Source of the DNA: an uncultured Cellvibrio sp.
GTDB lineage: Bacteria; Pseudomonadota; Gammaproteobacteria; Pseudomonadales; Cellvibrionaceae
NCBI GenBank assembly: GCA_946482385.1
Contig: CAMLRI010000082.1
Coordinates: 1 to 7,619 of the forward strand
Length of the DNA stretch: 7,619 bases
Direction of reading: 5' to 3'
The position numbers and the translations under genes were made by a program. The notes beneath the pieces were generated by a model. It was not told where the DNA came from and made no database searches. It was given only the letters and a program-made list of their open reading frames with translations. The stretch's first letter is position 1. Each line of letters starts with the position of its first letter. Positions 6,138 through 7,619 of the stretch are shown here, one piece after another.

Positions 6138-7279
6138 AACATCTTGCCGCGATTGGTGTGCTCGTCGGTTTGGATCGACAGGCTGTCGGCGGCGTGGGAG
6201 AGATAGCTGGCATCGGTTTCCGAGCCCAGTTTGATCATCAAACGCAGGTCGTTGGGCGAGTCGGCGTGCAGCAGGGCATCCTCGTAAGTGATCTCGCCAT
6301 TGTCGTACAGCTCGTAGAGCGCCTGGTCGAAAGTCTGCATGCCCAACTCGGTGGATTTTTTCATCAGCTCTTTCAAATCTGCCACTTCCCCTTTGCGAAT
6401 TAAATCCTGCATCAGCGGGGTGTTGATCAAAATTTCCAAACAGGCGCGGCGGCCATTGCCATCGGGGGTGGGAATCAATTGCTGCGCCACAATCGCTTTT
6501 AGGTTGAGCGACAAATCCATCCACAACTGGCGGTGGCGGTCGGCCGGGAAAAAGTGAATGATGCGGTCGAGGGCCTGGTTGGCGTTGTTGGCGTGCAGCG
6601 TACACAAACACAGGTGGCCGGTTTCGGCAAAGGCGATGGCGTGGTCCATGGTTTCGCGGGAGCGCACCTCGCCGATCAAAATCACATCGGGCGCCTGGCG
6701 CAGGGTGTTTTTCAGGGCCACTTCAAAAGACTCGGTATCTATGCCCACTTCCCGCTGGGTGATGATGCAACCCTGGTGCTGGTGGATAAATTCAATGGGG
6801 TCTTCGATGGAAATAATATGGCCTTTGGAGTTTTGGTTGCGGTGGCCAATCATGGAGGCGAGCGAGGTGGATTTACCGGTGCCGGTGGCGCCCACAAAAA
6901 TAATCAGGCCGCGCTTGGTCATGGCCAATTCTTTAATAATTTCGGGCAGGCCCAGTTCATCAATTTGCGGAATTTTGGTTTCGATACGGCGCAGCACCAT
7001 GCCGGCCAGGTTGCGCTGGTAAAAAGCGCTGGCGCGGAAACGGCCAATGCCGCGCGCGCTCACGGCAAAGTTGAGTTCTTTTTTCTCTAAAAATTCATTG
7101 CGCTGTTTTTCGTTCATTACGCTCAGTACCAGCTCGCGCGCTTTTTCCGGCGCGAGCGGGGTGGCGGTAACCGGGACTACCTTGCCGTGAAGTTTGATCG
7201 AGGGCGGCACTCCAGCGGTGATAAATAAATCCGAAGCGCCTTTCTCTACCATCAGCGATAACAAGCGATCAAAATCCAT
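6134..7279 (-). CDS. pilU: PilU, PilT-like type IV pilus retraction ATPase
   Basis: Cytoplasmic hexameric ATPase that helps PilT depolymerise pili, giving twitching force. The length of 381 residues is that of PilU (PilT is about 344). An N-terminal PAS-like domain contains KGASDLFITAGVPPSIKLHG at 13-32. The RecA-like domain has Walker A GATGTGKS at 130-137, the Asp box SIEDPIEFIHQHQG at 157-170, Walker B DVILIGEVR at 198-206 and the His box TGHLCLCTLHAN at 220-231 with H229. In place of PilT's AIRNLIRE it has PLMQDLIRKGE at 288-298, as expected for PilU. The start ATG at 7279 has AGG 9 nt upstream. It follows pilT by 23 nt, so the two are surely co-transcribed. The stop codon lies at the edge of the palindromic repeat, so the last residues may have been set by that insertion. 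Confidence 0.97.
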   Translation of the reverse strand: MDFDRLLSLMVEKGASDLFITAGVPPSIKLHGKVVPVTATPLAPEKARELVLSVMNEKQRNEFLEKKELNFAVSARGIGRFRASAFYQRNLAGMVLRRIETKIPQIDELGLPEIIKELAMTKRGLIIFVGATGTGKSTSLASMIGHRNQNSKGHIISIEDPIEFIHQHQGCIITQREVGIDTESFEVALKNTLRQAPDVILIGEVRSRETMDHAIAFAETGHLCLCTLHANNANQALDRIIHFFPADRHRQLWMDLSLNLKAIVAQQLIPTPDGNGRRACLEILINTPLMQDLIRKGEVADLKELMKKSTELGMQTFDQALYELYDNGEITYEDALLHADSPNDLRLMIKLGSETDASYLSHAADSLSIQTDEHTNRGKMF

Positions 7280-7302
7280 AGCGGTTTACCTGGTAATAAG
7301 CG

Positions 7303-7619
7303 TTAGAAGTTTTCGGGGAATTTGGCTTTGGACTTGGCGGCGTCGCGGCTGATAATGCGGCGCGCCACCAGATCGGCCAGGCACTGGTCCATGGTCTGCA
7401 TGCCGAGCGAGGCGCCGGTTTGGATGGCCGAATACATTTGCGCCACCTTGTCTTCGCGGATCAGGTTGCGGATCGCCGAGGTGCCGCGCATGATCTCGTG
7501 GGCAGCCACGCGGCCGCCGCCGTTTTTCTTCATCAGGGTTTGCGAAATTACTGCTTGCAAGGATTCCGACAACATGGAGCGCACCATGGATTTTTCGCTG
7601 GCGGGGAAAACGTCGACAA
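7303..7619 (-). CDS. pilT: PilT, type IV pilus retraction ATPase (C-terminal part only)
   Basis: The frame is open from the right edge to TAA at 7303, giving the last 104 complete codons of a protein that is normally about 344 residues. The visible part reads VDVFPASEKSMVRSMLSESL, then GGGRVAAHEIM, then AIRNLIRE (about 7476-7453), the conserved PilT motif required for retraction. It ends AKSKAKFPENF, near the usual PilT end. Walker and His boxes are outside the window. It lies directly upstream of pilU. In relatives the gene on the far side is often the yggS-proC pair, which cannot be tested here. An internal ATG at 7587 is not the true start, because family sequence continues upstream of it. 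Confidence 0.97.
   Translation of the reverse strand, partial: VDVFPASEKSMVRSMLSESLQAVISQTLMKKNGGGRVAAHEIMRGTSAIRNLIREDKVAQMYSAIQTGASLGMQTMDQCLADLVARRIISRDAAKSKAKFPENF

Noticed and set aside
6063..6611. Minus-strand frame reading through the palindromic repeat into pilU in another frame
   Set aside because: Out of frame with PilU and ends inside the repeat; the Pro/Lys/Gly-rich tail is translated repeat sequence.
1..7619. CRISPR arrays, tRNA or rRNA genes, transposases, toxin-antitoxin or defence genes
   Set aside because: None seen on either strand; nearly all bases are accounted for by recognised core genes, so I do not claim an undescribed system here.

Overview
The window is a compact piece of gammaproteobacterial chromosome. 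It holds the start of the Pil/Chp chemosensory operon for type IV pilus twitching, a divergent housekeeping operon, and the pilus retraction ATPases. Protein sequences are very close to those of Pseudomonas (PilG, PilH, PilI, PilJ, GshB, YqgE, RuvX, PilU, PilT). The moderately GC-rich composition, the short gaps, and the absence of pyrR-pyrB-pyrC between ruvX and pilU suggest a relative of Pseudomonas, perhaps a Cellvibrio-like member of the Cellvibrionaceae. That assignment is inference from remembered gene order and sequence style, not from a search.

Layout. Bases 1-2796, minus strand, read right to left: pilG, pilH, pilI, pilJ; pilJ runs off the left edge. Bases 2797-3097 are a divergent control region with several inverted and direct repeats. 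Bases 3098-6057, plus strand: gshB, a tonB3-like gene, yqgE and ruvX in one tight apparent operon. Bases 6058-6133 are a convergent gap filled by a double palindrome that looks like a dispersed repeat acting as a two-way terminator. Bases 6134-7619, minus strand: pilT (cut by the right edge) followed 23 nt later by pilU.

How they work together. PilJ is the methyl-accepting sensor; PilI is the CheW-like adaptor that should couple it to the ChpA kinase (not in view); PilG and PilH are the single-domain CheY-like outputs that tune pilus extension and retraction and cAMP signalling in Pseudomonas. PilT and PilU are the hexameric ATPases that power retraction. The TonB3-like protein has a published link to twitching in P. 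aeruginosa, so six or seven of the ten genes concern pili. GshB (glutathione), YqgE (unknown) and RuvX (YqgF, 16S rRNA 5' processing) are conserved neighbours.

I found no unknown gene or new defence-like or mobile system. The least explained parts are non-coding: the double palindrome at 6061-6137, the hairpins in the pilI-pilJ and pilG-pilH gaps, and the repeat-rich divergent region. These are reported as leads with modest interest scores.
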